DNA of 64,000 nucleotides from NCBI RefSeq assembly GCF_001610895.1, contig NZ_CP011273.1, positions 5,890,001 to 5,954,000 on the forward strand. Reading direction: 5' to 3'. The notes beneath the pieces are model-generated. The model made no database searches and had not been told where the DNA came from. It saw only the letters and a program-made list of their open reading frames with translations. This document shows, piece by piece, positions 1 to 9,046 of this stretch. The DNA is from Planctomyces sp. SH-PL62 (GTDB taxonomy: Bacteria; Planctomycetota; Planctomycetia; Isosphaerales; Isosphaeraceae). Every line of letters begins with the position of its first letter. Position 1 is the first letter of the stretch. The position numbers and the translations under genes are program-made.

Positions 1-46
1 CTCCTCGCGCGAAGGCGACCCGGACGGCCGACGGGCGAGGCGCGGG

Positions 47-1711
47 TCAGGAGGGCTCGGCGGCGCGGCCGAAGCAGACGATGGAGAGGTCGTCGAGCGG
101 ACGTTGATCTTTCATGTGCTCGCTGAGCACGGCCAGGATCGCCTCGCCGACCTGGTCGGCGGCCCCTTCGGTCTGGGCGAGGACCTTCTTGAGCCGATCG
201 AGCCCGAACGGGCGGAGGCGGTGGTCGACGGCGTCGACCAGGCCGTCGGAGTAGAGGACGACGACCTCGCCCGGGGCCAGGTCGACGCCGGCTGATCGAT
301 AAGTTGCGTCGCGGTCGACGCCGATCGGCGAGCCGCCGCCGGGACAATCCATGAGGTCGACGCGGCCGTCGACCCGGCGGACCAGCGGCGCCGGGTGGCC
401 GGCGGAGGCGACCGTGAGCCGGTGGGCCGCCGGATCGACCTCGATCAGCATCATCGTGACGTAGTGGTTGGAGATCCCCGAGTCGTAGAAATGCTCGTTG
501 ACGTCCGTCAGGATCTCTTCCGGGGTGTACCCGGCGCGGGCGAGGAGGCGGACCTCCGGGCAGACCCCGGCCATGAGGATCGCCGACGACATGCCGTGCC
601 CGGTCACGTCGCCGAGCGTCACGCACCAGCGCGAAGGGACCGACGCGGGGACGTCCGGGTCCTCGACGCGGATGTAATCGTAGAGGTCGCCGCCGACCTC
701 CTGCGCCGTTCGGTAGAACTCCCAGAAGGTGTAGCCGGGGATCGCCGGCCGGGCGCGGGGCAGCAAGGCTCGCTGGATCTCGGCGGCGGCGGCCCACGAC
801 GCCTGCTCCCGCACCAGCCGATCGTTCTCGACGGCCGTGGCGATCGGGACGGCCAGCGCCGCCAGCAGGTCCAGGTCTTCCTCGCGGAACTGCTCGTGGG
901 GCGAGACGCCGTCGAGCTGGACCATGCCGACGGGGCGGCCGTCGTGGCCCAGCAGCGGCGCGCAGATCGCCGTGCGGATCGCGGCGGAGAGGCTCTCGTG
1001 GTCCTTGAACCGCTCGTCGACGTAGACGTCCTTGATCAGGATCGCCCGCCCCTTCCGCAGCACCTCCTCGATGAGCGTACGGCTGAGCACGGGGGGGCCG
1101 GCCGGGCCCCTGGCGTCGCGATGGGCCCGCAGCGGCAGCGATCCGTCGGGCTCCAGGGTCGCCACGAATCCGCGCGTGCCCTTCGGCAGGATCGTCATCA
1201 GGCCGCCGAGCGCCCGGGACAGCCGCTCGTCCAGGTTAGACGCCCCCCCCAGCGCGCGGACCACCTCGATCACGCCGAGCAGCGCACCGGCCGGGTCGAC
1301 GGCGCGCTGGACCAGCCCCGACGAGCTGAGATCGGCGAGCGAGCCCAGGACGGTCGATTTCGCCACCTCGCCCGGCGCGCCCACCCGCGCCGCGGCCTCG
1401 TGGAAGATGAACTCATAGTCGACGATCCGGATCCGAGAGCCCTCGCGCACCTCGGTCGGCTCGTACGGCTTCAGCCGCACCCCGTCGAGGTGGGTCGCGT
1501 TCTTGCTCATCAGGTCGACCACGCGATAGGTGCCGTCGAACCGCCGCTCAATCCGGGCGTGGTAGAGCGACACCTTGGGATGGTCGAGCGGCACCCCGAC
1601 CATCGGATGCCGGCCGATGTGCAGGTCGGTCCCTCGCAACTCGATGACCCGCTCCGTCCGCCCCTGGCTGACCATCTCCAGCGTGGCGCCGACGCTCTCC
1701 CTGGATCTCAT
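47..1711 (-). CDS. FHA-GAF-PP2C (SpoIIE-type) serine/threonine phosphatase
   Basis: A 554-residue cytoplasmic signalling protein. Residues about 20-105 form an FHA domain (LHIGRH, then VSLYHARI and SKNATHLDG), which in this family binds phosphothreonine peptides. Residues about 140-300 form a GAF domain. The C-terminal ~220 residues are a PP2C/SpoIIE phosphatase with the metal-binding acidic motifs GGDLYDY, LGDVTGHG, YSDGLVDA and DDLSIV. By family it should dephosphorylate a serine or threonine on a partner such as an anti-sigma antagonist, in RsbU style. No antagonist gene is adjacent. The ATG at 1711 was used; an internal Met at residue 13 would also keep the FHA domain whole. No transmembrane segment is visible. 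The target is unknown. Confidence 0.9.
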   Translation of the reverse strand: MRSRESVGATLEMVSQGRTERVIELRGTDLHIGRHPMVGVPLDHPKVSLYHARIERRFDGTYRVVDLMSKNATHLDGVRLKPYEPTEVREGSRIRIVDYEFIFHEAAARVGAPGEVAKSTVLGSLADLSSSGLVQRAVDPAGALLGVIEVVRALGGASNLDERLSRALGGLMTILPKGTRGFVATLEPDGSLPLRAHRDARGPAGPPVLSRTLIEEVLRKGRAILIKDVYVDERFKDHESLSAAIRTAICAPLLGHDGRPVGMVQLDGVSPHEQFREEDLDLLAALAVPIATAVENDRLVREQASWAAAAEIQRALLPRARPAIPGYTFWEFYRTAQEVGGDLYDYIRVEDPDVPASVPSRWCVTLGDVTGHGMSSAILMAGVCPEVRLLARAGYTPEEILTDVNEHFYDSGISNHYVTMMLIEVDPAAHRLTVASAGHPAPLVRRVDGRVDLMDCPGGGSPIGVDRDATYRSAGVDLAPGEVVVLYSDGLVDAVDHRLRPFGLDRLKKVLAQTEGAADQVGEAILAVLSEHMKDQRPLDDLSIVCFGRAAEPS

Positions 1712-1819
1712 CGACTACGCCCCCGATCCGAGCCGCCCTCGCACACATGGGCCCGACACATCTGCAATCCGCCGGCTCATCCTACCGCAGCCGCGTCGAA
1801 AAATCCGGACCGATCCGGC

Positions 1820-3799
1820 TCATTCCCCACCGGCCCCCTCCCCCAGCAGGAAGGCCCTCAGGAACGAGACCTCCACGGCCTGCTGGTAGTCCTGATTCGG
1901 CTTCCTGGCGAATCCGTGGCCCTCGTTCGCGCCGACGACGTACCAGACCGGCACGCCGTTCTCCTTGACCTTCGCGACGAGCTGCTCGGACTCGGAGAGC
2001 GGCACGCGGGGGTCGTTGGCCCCCTGGACCACCAGGATCGGCGTCTTGATGTTCGCGGCCTTGCCCAGCGGCGAGGCCTTCTCCAGGAACTCGCGCATCT
2101 TGGGGTCGCGCTCGTCGCCGTACTCGGCGCGGCGGAGGTCGCGGCGGTAGCCCTGGGTGTTCTCCAGGAACGTCACGAAATTCGAGATGCCGACCACGTC
2201 GATCCCGCACTTGATCCGGTCGTTGTAGTCGGTCTGCACCGCCAGCGACATGAAACCGCCGTACGAGCCCCCCGCGACGGCCACGCGGGACTTGTCCAGG
2301 TCGGGCTGACGGGCGACCCAGTCCAGCAAGGCGCCGATGTCCTTGACCGAGTCCTCCCGCAGGAAGCCGTCGTCGAGCTTCAGGTAAGACTTCCCGTAGC
2401 CGTCCGACCCGCGCACGTTGGGCACGATGAGGACGATCCCCAGTTCGTTGATCAGATAGTTGAGCCGCCCCATGAAGCCGGGACGGGCCTGCGCCTCGGG
2501 GCCGCCGTGGATCTGGATCAGGACCGGACGAGGTCCCGACGCCGGCGCGGCCGGGCGGTAGACGAAGGCCGGGATCTGCCGGCCGTCGAACGAGGCATAG
2601 CGGATCAACCCGGGCGTGACGAAGGTCGAGGCGTCCAGGCCGCCGATCTCGCTCTCGGTCCAGCGTTCGAGCAAGCCGACGCCCCCCGTGGCGAGCCCAC
2701 GATCCAGGTCGATCGAGAAGACGTCCGACGACGTCTGGGCCGAATCGAGCGTGAAGCCGAACTCGTGCGAGTCGGGGCGGAACTCCAGGCCGGTGATCCG
2801 GCCCGTCGGGATCGTCGGCGCGGCCCGCTCGGTCGCGGTGGCCGTCTGGTAGACGTGCAGCGCGCTCAAACCGTCCTCATTCGTCGCGGCGACGATGAGC
2901 GTGCCGTCGTCGGAGAGGTCGAACGCCTCGACGTCCCAGGGGGTTCCGGCGCTGTACCAGGTCTCGGCGGCGGTCGCCAGGTCGTAGCGGGCGAGGCGGC
3001 GGAACTCGCTCCCCTTGTCGGACGTGTAGAAGATCGACTTCCCGTCCTTCGACCACCTCGGCCCGGAGACGGCGACCTTCGGCTCGCCCTCGGCCGGCTT
3101 CGGGGTGATCGTCCGCACCGCGCCGTCGGCGATCGCGACGATGTGGACGTAGGATTCAGTGATCGAGATATATTCCTCGACGACGACGCTCTTGCCGTCG
3201 GGCGACCAGTCGGCGACGTTCCACTGGCCGGAGACCTCCTTGAGCAGCTTGCGGAACGAGACCTCGGCCGGGGAGGCGAGGTACAGGTCCATGTCCTTGC
3301 CGTTGCGGGCGTTGGAACTCCAGGCCACCAGCTCGCCGGAGGGGGACCATTTCGCCGATTCGTGCCGACTCCTGCCGTCGGTCAGCCGCACGGGCTCGCC
3401 GCCGGCCCGATCCTGCAGGAAGAGCTGGTAGTTCTCGGCGCCCCCCTCGTCCATGACGAACAGGAACTGGTCGCGCCTCGGTCGCGGCGAGACTCCCAGC
3501 ACGCGCTCCGGCGAGAACGTCAACTGCCGACGCGCCGCGCCGGGGGCCGGGACGTGGTGGACCTGCAACGTGTCGGCGAACCGAGTCGTGACGTAGACCG
3601 CCCGAGGCTTGCCCCGGTCCCACCCCTGGAAGCCCGCCCCGCGGATGTTCTGATATCGGCCCAGCGCCGCGGCGGTCGACTTCGGGATCGCCGGCGTCCC
3701 CTCGGACCGGATCGAATCCGGCACGGGGATCGTCGGCTCCTGCGCCGGGGCGAGAGGGGCGACGGCGAGGAGGGCGAGGATCAGCGAGGCTCGATGCAT
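1820..3799 (-). CDS. Secreted S9 family peptidase (prolyl oligopeptidase type)
   Basis: A 659-residue protein when started at the ATG at 3799. That start gives a clean signal peptide (MHRASLILALLAVAPLAPAQ); the frame stays open upstream to 3988 but that stretch looks non-coding. The first ~390 residues carry beta-propeller repeats (WSPSGELVAW, WSPDGKSVVV, WSKDGKSIFY). The C-terminal alpha/beta-hydrolase domain has the S9 triad: Ser in GGSYGG (residue about 512), Asp in GANDPRV (about 596) and His in NEGHGF (about 628). Family role: hydrolysis of short peptides, often after proline or at acyl-peptide N-termini, here in the periplasm or outside the cell. It runs on the same strand as the phosphatase at 47-1711 but about 110 bases separate them. 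Confidence 0.92.
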   Translation of the reverse strand: MHRASLILALLAVAPLAPAQEPTIPVPDSIRSEGTPAIPKSTAAALGRYQNIRGAGFQGWDRGKPRAVYVTTRFADTLQVHHVPAPGAARRQLTFSPERVLGVSPRPRRDQFLFVMDEGGAENYQLFLQDRAGGEPVRLTDGRSRHESAKWSPSGELVAWSSNARNGKDMDLYLASPAEVSFRKLLKEVSGQWNVADWSPDGKSVVVEEYISITESYVHIVAIADGAVRTITPKPAEGEPKVAVSGPRWSKDGKSIFYTSDKGSEFRRLARYDLATAAETWYSAGTPWDVEAFDLSDDGTLIVAATNEDGLSALHVYQTATATERAAPTIPTGRITGLEFRPDSHEFGFTLDSAQTSSDVFSIDLDRGLATGGVGLLERWTESEIGGLDASTFVTPGLIRYASFDGRQIPAFVYRPAAPASGPRPVLIQIHGGPEAQARPGFMGRLNYLINELGIVLIVPNVRGSDGYGKSYLKLDDGFLREDSVKDIGALLDWVARQPDLDKSRVAVAGGSYGGFMSLAVQTDYNDRIKCGIDVVGISNFVTFLENTQGYRRDLRRAEYGDERDPKMREFLEKASPLGKAANIKTPILVVQGANDPRVPLSESEQLVAKVKENGVPVWYVVGANEGHGFARKPNQDYQQAVEVSFLRAFLLGEGAGGE

Positions 3800-4083
3800 G
3801 TCCCTGAACTCCGGCAAAGTCGTTGGCGGCTTTTCAAGACGCGGCGCGCGCCATTCCTCATTTCGGCGCATCCTCTCTTCAGGAGGGGATGCTGCGCGCG
3901 GAGATGACCTGCAAGGGCTTCGAAGCAGTCGACGCGAGGCGATCGGACATGACGAAAACCACCGAACGAAGCCAATCGCCGAACCCAAAAATCACACCCA
4001 ACACACTCCCCACCAAGGCTTTACGCCGCCACCCCCAACACACCGGCCGGCGCGAACGAACCCAATTCGGACCGGCGACCAGC
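3800..4083. other. Intergenic gap with one copy of a paired 15-nt repeat
   Basis: No gene is supported in these 284 bases. On the minus strand they contain ATTGGGTTCGTTCGC (4052-4066) and ATTGGCTTCGTTCGG (3962-3976), two versions of a unit that recurs several times at 44.7-45.0 kb. The apparent open frames here, including the upstream extension of the S9 peptidase, seem to come from this repeat. Confidence 0.7.
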
Positions 4084-6878
4084 TCAGGGAGCATAAACGA
4101 ATTCATTGGCGTTATAGAGGGCCCGGCAGAACGAGGGGGCGCCGTGGGAGCGGATCAGGGCGGCACCGGCGGCGCGTTCGGCGGGGGTCGGCGGGCGGGC
4201 CAGCGCGAGGGCGAACCCCCGTTCGACCTGCTTCTCGGGGTCGGGCCCGGCCTCGGCGGCGATCCGCCTGGCGAAGGCATCGGCCTGCTGGACGACGAAG
4301 CCGCTGTTGAGCAGGTCGAGCGCCTGCAAGGCCGTGGTCGAGGTGTTCCGGCGCGGGGCGACGAGCGCGGCGTCGGGGCAGTCGAACGAGCCGAAGGTCG
4401 GGTCCTGCTGGCTCCGGGGCTTGAACTGGTAGACCATCCGGCGGAAGGCGTCCGGCCCCAGCTCGGCGCGGGGCTTGTAGATGGCGACGTAGTTCGAGTT
4501 CTTCTCCCAGATGTTGTAGCCGGGGCCTCCCATCTGGGCGTCGAGCAGGCCGCTGGCGGAAAGGACGGCGTCGCGCACGGCCTCGGCCTCCAGGCGGCGG
4601 GGGGTCATGCGCCAGAGCAGGCGGTTCTGGGCGTCGACCTCGCGGGCCTTCGGATGGATCCGGGACGACCGCCGGTACGCGGCCGAGAGGACCATCAGGC
4701 GATGGATCGGCTTGAGCCGACTCCCCTCGGCGATGTAGCGCGAGGCCAGCCAGTCGAGCAGCTCGGGATGGGACGGCGGCCCGCCGTTGAACCCGAAGTC
4801 GCTGGGCGTGGCGACGATCCCCCGGCCGAAGTGGTAGTGCCAGAGCCGGTTGACCATCACCCGCGCCGGGAGGGGGTTGGCCGGATCGCCGATCCATCGA
4901 GCGAGGGCGAGCCGACGCTCGGCCTCGGGGGCTCCGGGGGAGGCGTCCCAGTCCCACCCCGGATTCACGGCGGCGATCGCCGACGGCGAGACCTCGGCCC
5001 CCGGCTGCATCGGGTCGCCGCGGCGGAGCAGGTGCGTCGGCCCCGGCTGGCTGAACATCCCCGCGTAGATCGCGATCGTGTCGCCCAGCCGACCGAGCTC
5101 GGCGGCCAGTTCGGCCCGTCGGCCGCGCAGCTCGTCGCGACGCGCCGCGTCGTCGGCCGCGAGGGCCGGGGCGGGCGCTTCGGCGGCTCCCGGCTGGGGG
5201 TGGCGCGGTCGAGCGACGTGGCGACGACCCGCCAGGCGTCGGGGGTCTCGGCGGCCTCGATCACGTAGTGGACCGGCAGACGGTCGCGATACGCCCCCTC
5301 GCGGTCGCGTCCCCAGACGACGCGGTCGATCGCGACGGCCTCGGGCCAGGCGACGGTCGCCACCCCCCGGCCGGGCGAGTGCGAGATCCAGCTCCGGCCG
5401 TTGCCGAGCCGGCCGTCGTTCAGGTGGGCGATCTTGTGGATCGCCGCGCCGGGGTACTCGGACGACGCCGAGGCGGTCCCGCCGGCCGTCGCCAGGGCCA
5501 CGTTCCTCGGGGAAGGCCCGGCGGAATAGACCTCCAGCTCGTCGAGGCAGGGCTCGTTCGAGTCGCCGGTCGCCAGGATCGTCATGCGGACCATCCGCGC
5601 CTTCACCGCCGCGAACCGCTCGACGTTGCGCCGGGGGTCGACCATCGGCCGAGTCGGGGCGTCGGCGTCGGGCCGGGCGAGGGGTTCGAGGCCGTCCAGC
5701 TCCAGGTCGACCTTCGACATCTCCTCGCGGACGACGGCCGCCCGCGATCGGCGTTCCTCGACGTCCGCCGCCTCCACCTGACGCGAGCCGTGGTTCACGC
5801 CCGCGAACACCGCTTGCAGGCCGTAGTAATCCTTCTGCGAGATCGGGTCGAACTTGTGGTCGTGACACCGGGCGCAGTTGACGGTCAGGCCGAGGAACGC
5901 GGTGCTGGTCGCCGTGATGATGTCGTCCAGGTCGTCGGCGCGCTGCTGCTTCATCCCCTCGATCGCCAGGTTGCCGACGATGTCGTGGGTGCCGCCGACG
6001 AGGAACCCGGTGGCCGCCTGGGTGAGCCAATCGTCGCCCGGCTCGGGGGGGAGGGCGTCGGCCGCGAGCTGCTCGGCGACGAACCGGGGGAACGGCGTGT
6101 CGCGGTTGAACGACCGGATCACGTAATCCCGATACGGCCAGGCGGCGGGCCGGGGCATGTTCGTCTCGTACCCTTCGCTCTCGCCGAACCGGACGACGTC
6201 CAACCAGTGCCGCCCCCAGCGCTCGCCGTATCGCGGGCTGGCGAGGAGCCGGTCGACGAGCTTCTCATACGCCAGCGGATCGGGGTCGGCGACGAACGCG
6301 GCGACCTCCTCGGGCGTCGGCGGCAGGCCGGCCAGGTCGAACGAGACGCGGCGGATCAGGGCCGCGCGGTCGGCCTCGGGCGCCGGGGTCAGGCCGGCCT
6401 CCCCGAGTTTCGCCAGGACGAAGGAATCGACGGGCGTGCGGACCTGGGCCTCGGCTTCGGGGTCGAGCGTCGGCGGCGAGACGCTCGCGATCGGCCGGAG
6501 CGACCACCAGTCGGCCCCGGCCCTCGGGGGGGCGATCGGCTCATGGGAGTACGCAGCGCCCGAGGCGACCCAGGCGCGGAGGGCCTCGACCTCGTCGGGC
6601 TTGAGCGGGGTCTTGGGAGGCATCTCCCCCCCTTCGACCTTCTCGACCAGGAGGCTCTCCTCCGGCTTGCCGGGCTCGACCGCCGGGCCGCTGTCGCCCC
6701 CTTCCAGGGTCGAGGCCCGCGTGCTCAGGTCCAGCCCCCCCTTCTTCGCGTCCGCCCCGTGGCAACGCACGCAGGAGTTCGCCAGGACGGCCTCGGCCCT
6801 GGCGGCCGTCGCGACGTCCTCGGCCGAGGCCGATGTCGCCCAGAGCACTCCCGCGGCCGCGATCCATGTCCGCATCAT
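4084..6878 (-). CDS. PSCyt1-DUF1549-DUF1553 (PSD1) cytochrome protein, frameshifted
   Basis: A planctomycete-type secreted protein of about 931 residues, read only if one base is restored. The N-terminal part (6878 down to about 5200) has a signal peptide ending in SASAED, a haem-binding CxxCH (SCVRCH, residues 36-40), the DUF1549 domain with a second [11 protein letters not shown] motif, and a discoidin-like segment. The DUF1553 C-terminus ([22 protein letters not shown] through NANEFVYAP) lies in another frame, down to 4084. The frames join at a run of five G at 5196-5200; one extra G gives a continuous protein. This could be an assembly error or a real inactivating mutation. Function is unproven; the family often neighbours DUF1501 genes and is suspected in polysaccharide or organic-matter degradation. 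Two start Met codons are adjacent (6878 and 6875), with AGGAG just upstream. Confidence 0.85.
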
Positions 6879-7125
6879 GACGCTCCTGGAGGGAGGCGGA
6901 AAATCTTCAACCGATCTCCAACATGATAGCGGCGATGACCGCCGGATTGTAGCAGGTCGATCTCGCGGGGGCGTCCCATGGGTCTCATGCTGGCGCGATC
7001 ATGTGACCAGGCCGAAGCGGATGGGCGCTTGAGGATCGGCCCTCCCTGCCGTACGATCGGCGCGGCCGACGGCGGTCCTCGTTCGACTTCCGGGCGTCCC
7101 GCACCGTCAGGGGAGAATCCGTCGC

Positions 7126-8361
7126 ATGCGTCTCACGAGCCCCCTGAGATCCGGATGGCTGCTCGCGCTCCTGTTCGCGGCGGTCGCGCCGGCAGCCGAA
7201 GCCGCTCCCGAGGCGGACGGCTTCGAGTACATTGACACGGGCTTCGAGAACGCCTCGCCGCTCTGGTACGAGACCGGGCCGGACGGTGCGATCCTCGTGC
7301 ACCTGCTTTACGACCACGAGCGGTCGTCGCCGAACCGGGCGGCGGGGCACATCCACTTCCGCCTCCACGCCCGTCCGGGCGCCTCGCTGACCCTGGAGTT
7401 CCGGAATCTGGACAACGTCTGGAACGGCCGGAAGGCGTCGGTCGCCGGCGAGTTGAAGGTCGCGGTCGTCTCTCCGGACGGGAAGGCCTGGAAGCCGGTC
7501 GCGCTGGAGCGGCTCCCCGGCGACCGCGTCCGCCTCGCCGTCACGATGCCCGGCCCGGTGCTTTACGTCGCGCGCGTCGAGCCTTATCGCCTGTCGGACC
7601 TCGACCGATGGCTGAAGGCGATCGCCACGAATCCGCTGGTGGAGATCGCGCCGATCGGGCGGACGGCGGAGGGGCGCGAGCTGGAGATCGTCCGGGTCGG
7701 CCGCCCCGACGCGCCTTATCGGGTCTTCCTCAGGGCCCGGGCGCACCCCTGGGAGCCGGGCGGGAACTGGGTCGTCCAGGGGCTCGTCGCCCGGCTGCTC
7801 TCGGGCGACGACGAGGCGAAGCGTCACCTGGAGCGGTACTGCGTCTACATCCTGCCGATGGCGAACAAGGACGGCGTCGCGCTGGGCCGGACTCGGTTCA
7901 ACCTTCGCGGCAAGGATTTGAACCGGGACTGGGGGCGGCCGGCCGACCCGGGGCTCTCGCCGGAGAATCACGCCCTGGAAGCCTGGCTGGAGGAGATGAT
8001 CCGGCGCGGCGAGCGGCCCCACCTGGCGCTCGAGCTGCACAACGACGGCGACGGCCGACTGCACGTCAGCCGCCCGCCGGTCGAAGGGCTGGAGCGCCAC
8101 CTGGACCGCATGAAGACCCTGGAGGCGCTGCTCCGCGAGCACACCTGGTTCACCGAGGGGAGCACGACGGCGGAGTTCCGAAACGCCGGGACTCTGGGCG
8201 AAGGCTGGCTCCAGCGATACGGCGTCGACGCGGCGGTCCACGAGCTGAACGTCAACTGGATCGCCGGCCTCCAGGACTACCCCTCGGCCGCTCACTGGGA
8301 ACTCTACGGCGGCCAGCTGGCGCGGGTCTTCCACGAGTACTTCGACGCCGTCCGGCCTTGA
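7126..8361 (+). CDS. Secreted M14 family zinc carboxypeptidase
   Basis: A 411-residue protein with a signal peptide (residues 1-26). Residues about 27-150 look like an accessory beta domain. From about 155 on it is an M14 carboxypeptidase: zinc ligands His207 and Glu210 in RAHPWEPGGNW, the third ligand His305 in LELHND, substrate-binding Asn266-Arg267 in KDLNRDW, and catalytic Glu373 in AVHELNVNW. All expected catalytic residues are present, so it should be an active metallopeptidase acting on peptides or peptidoglycan fragments outside the cytoplasm. It is transcribed away from the PSD1 gene at 4084-6878 across a 247-base gap. Confidence 0.9.
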   Translation: MRLTSPLRSGWLLALLFAAVAPAAEAAPEADGFEYIDTGFENASPLWYETGPDGAILVHLLYDHERSSPNRAAGHIHFRLHARPGASLTLEFRNLDNVWNGRKASVAGELKVAVVSPDGKAWKPVALERLPGDRVRLAVTMPGPVLYVARVEPYRLSDLDRWLKAIATNPLVEIAPIGRTAEGRELEIVRVGRPDAPYRVFLRARAHPWEPGGNWVVQGLVARLLSGDDEAKRHLERYCVYILPMANKDGVALGRTRFNLRGKDLNRDWGRPADPGLSPENHALEAWLEEMIRRGERPHLALELHNDGDGRLHVSRPPVEGLERHLDRMKTLEALLREHTWFTEGSTTAEFRNAGTLGEGWLQRYGVDAAVHELNVNWIAGLQDYPSAAHWELYGGQLARVFHEYFDAVRP

Positions 8362-8364
8362 TTC

Positions 8365-8385
8365 GCCTCTCGTGACACGAGAGGC
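8365..8385 (+). terminator. Hairpin after the M14 gene
   Basis: An 8-bp perfect stem (GCCTCTCG / CGAGAGGC) with the 5-nt loop TGACA, four bases after the stop codon. No T-tract follows, so intrinsic termination is only a possibility. Confidence 0.4.
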
Positions 8386-8410
8386 CGGGGCCGGGGCCGC
8401 CCAGGACGGA

Positions 8411-8995
8411 TCAGAAGTCGTCGCGACGCTTGCCCGCCAGGTTTTGGAGCTGGGCTTCGAGCCAGATCTGGATGCGGTCGGCGGTGGGGAAGCGGGTGAG
8501 CATCAGGGCGAGGAGGACGCCGGCGACGAGGATCGACGCGGCGTGATGCTCCATCATGTAGGCGATCCCCGCGAAGAACGCCGCTCCTTCGTTCAGGGCC
8601 GACGCGACGATGAGCTGGGAGATGTAGACGGGCAGCAGCTTCTCGACGTCGCCGGCGGGATAGATCTGCTTCGCGCCCGGGGGGGCGTCGGTGGTGGAGT
8701 CGGGCGAGAGGCCCTTGGCGATCCCCCGGAGGGCGCCGTCGACCATCACCCGAGGCAGGGCCAGCGACATCACCACGCTGACCGCGCCGAAGCCCACGGC
8801 CAGGGCCGTCAGGATCGGCAGGCCGAGGATGTCCGGCCCGGCCGCGCCGGGGGCGGGCTGCGGGCCGACGCCGGCGGGCAGGACCAGCGTGATGATCGCC
8901 CAGAACATCACCACGCCCATCACCAGGGCGGCGATGATGATCTGCGCGGTTCGGGTGGAGCCCTGGAGAGCGTCTGCGTCTTTCATCATGGACAC
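8411..8995 (-). CDS. Hypothetical membrane protein
   Basis: A 194-residue protein of no family I recognise. About four hydrophobic segments are visible: residues ~18-40 (IIIAALVMGVVMFWAIITLV), ~60-82, ~130-150 and ~160-172. A polar stretch between the second and third contains DSTTDAPPGAKQIYPAGD. The fold suggests an inner-membrane protein. It lies downstream of the DUF1501 gene on the same strand with only a 51-base gap, so the two may be cotranscribed. No catalytic motif is visible. Confidence 0.75.
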   Translation of the reverse strand: MSMMKDADALQGSTRTAQIIIAALVMGVVMFWAIITLVLPAGVGPQPAPGAAGPDILGLPILTALAVGFGAVSVVMSLALPRVMVDGALRGIAKGLSPDSTTDAPPGAKQIYPAGDVEKLLPVYISQLIVASALNEGAAFFAGIAYMMEHHAASILVAGVLLALMLTRFPTADRIQIWLEAQLQNLAGKRRDDF

Positions 8996-9046
8996 GGGAG
9001 GGCCCCTTTAGGCGACGGTTTCGGCGTCTGGATCGGCTTCGATTCG

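Noticed and set aside
395-3907. Open frame of 1170 codons on the plus strand
   Set aside because: Antisense to the phosphatase and S9 peptidase; Arg/Asp/Gly-rich composition typical of shadow frames in high-GC DNA.
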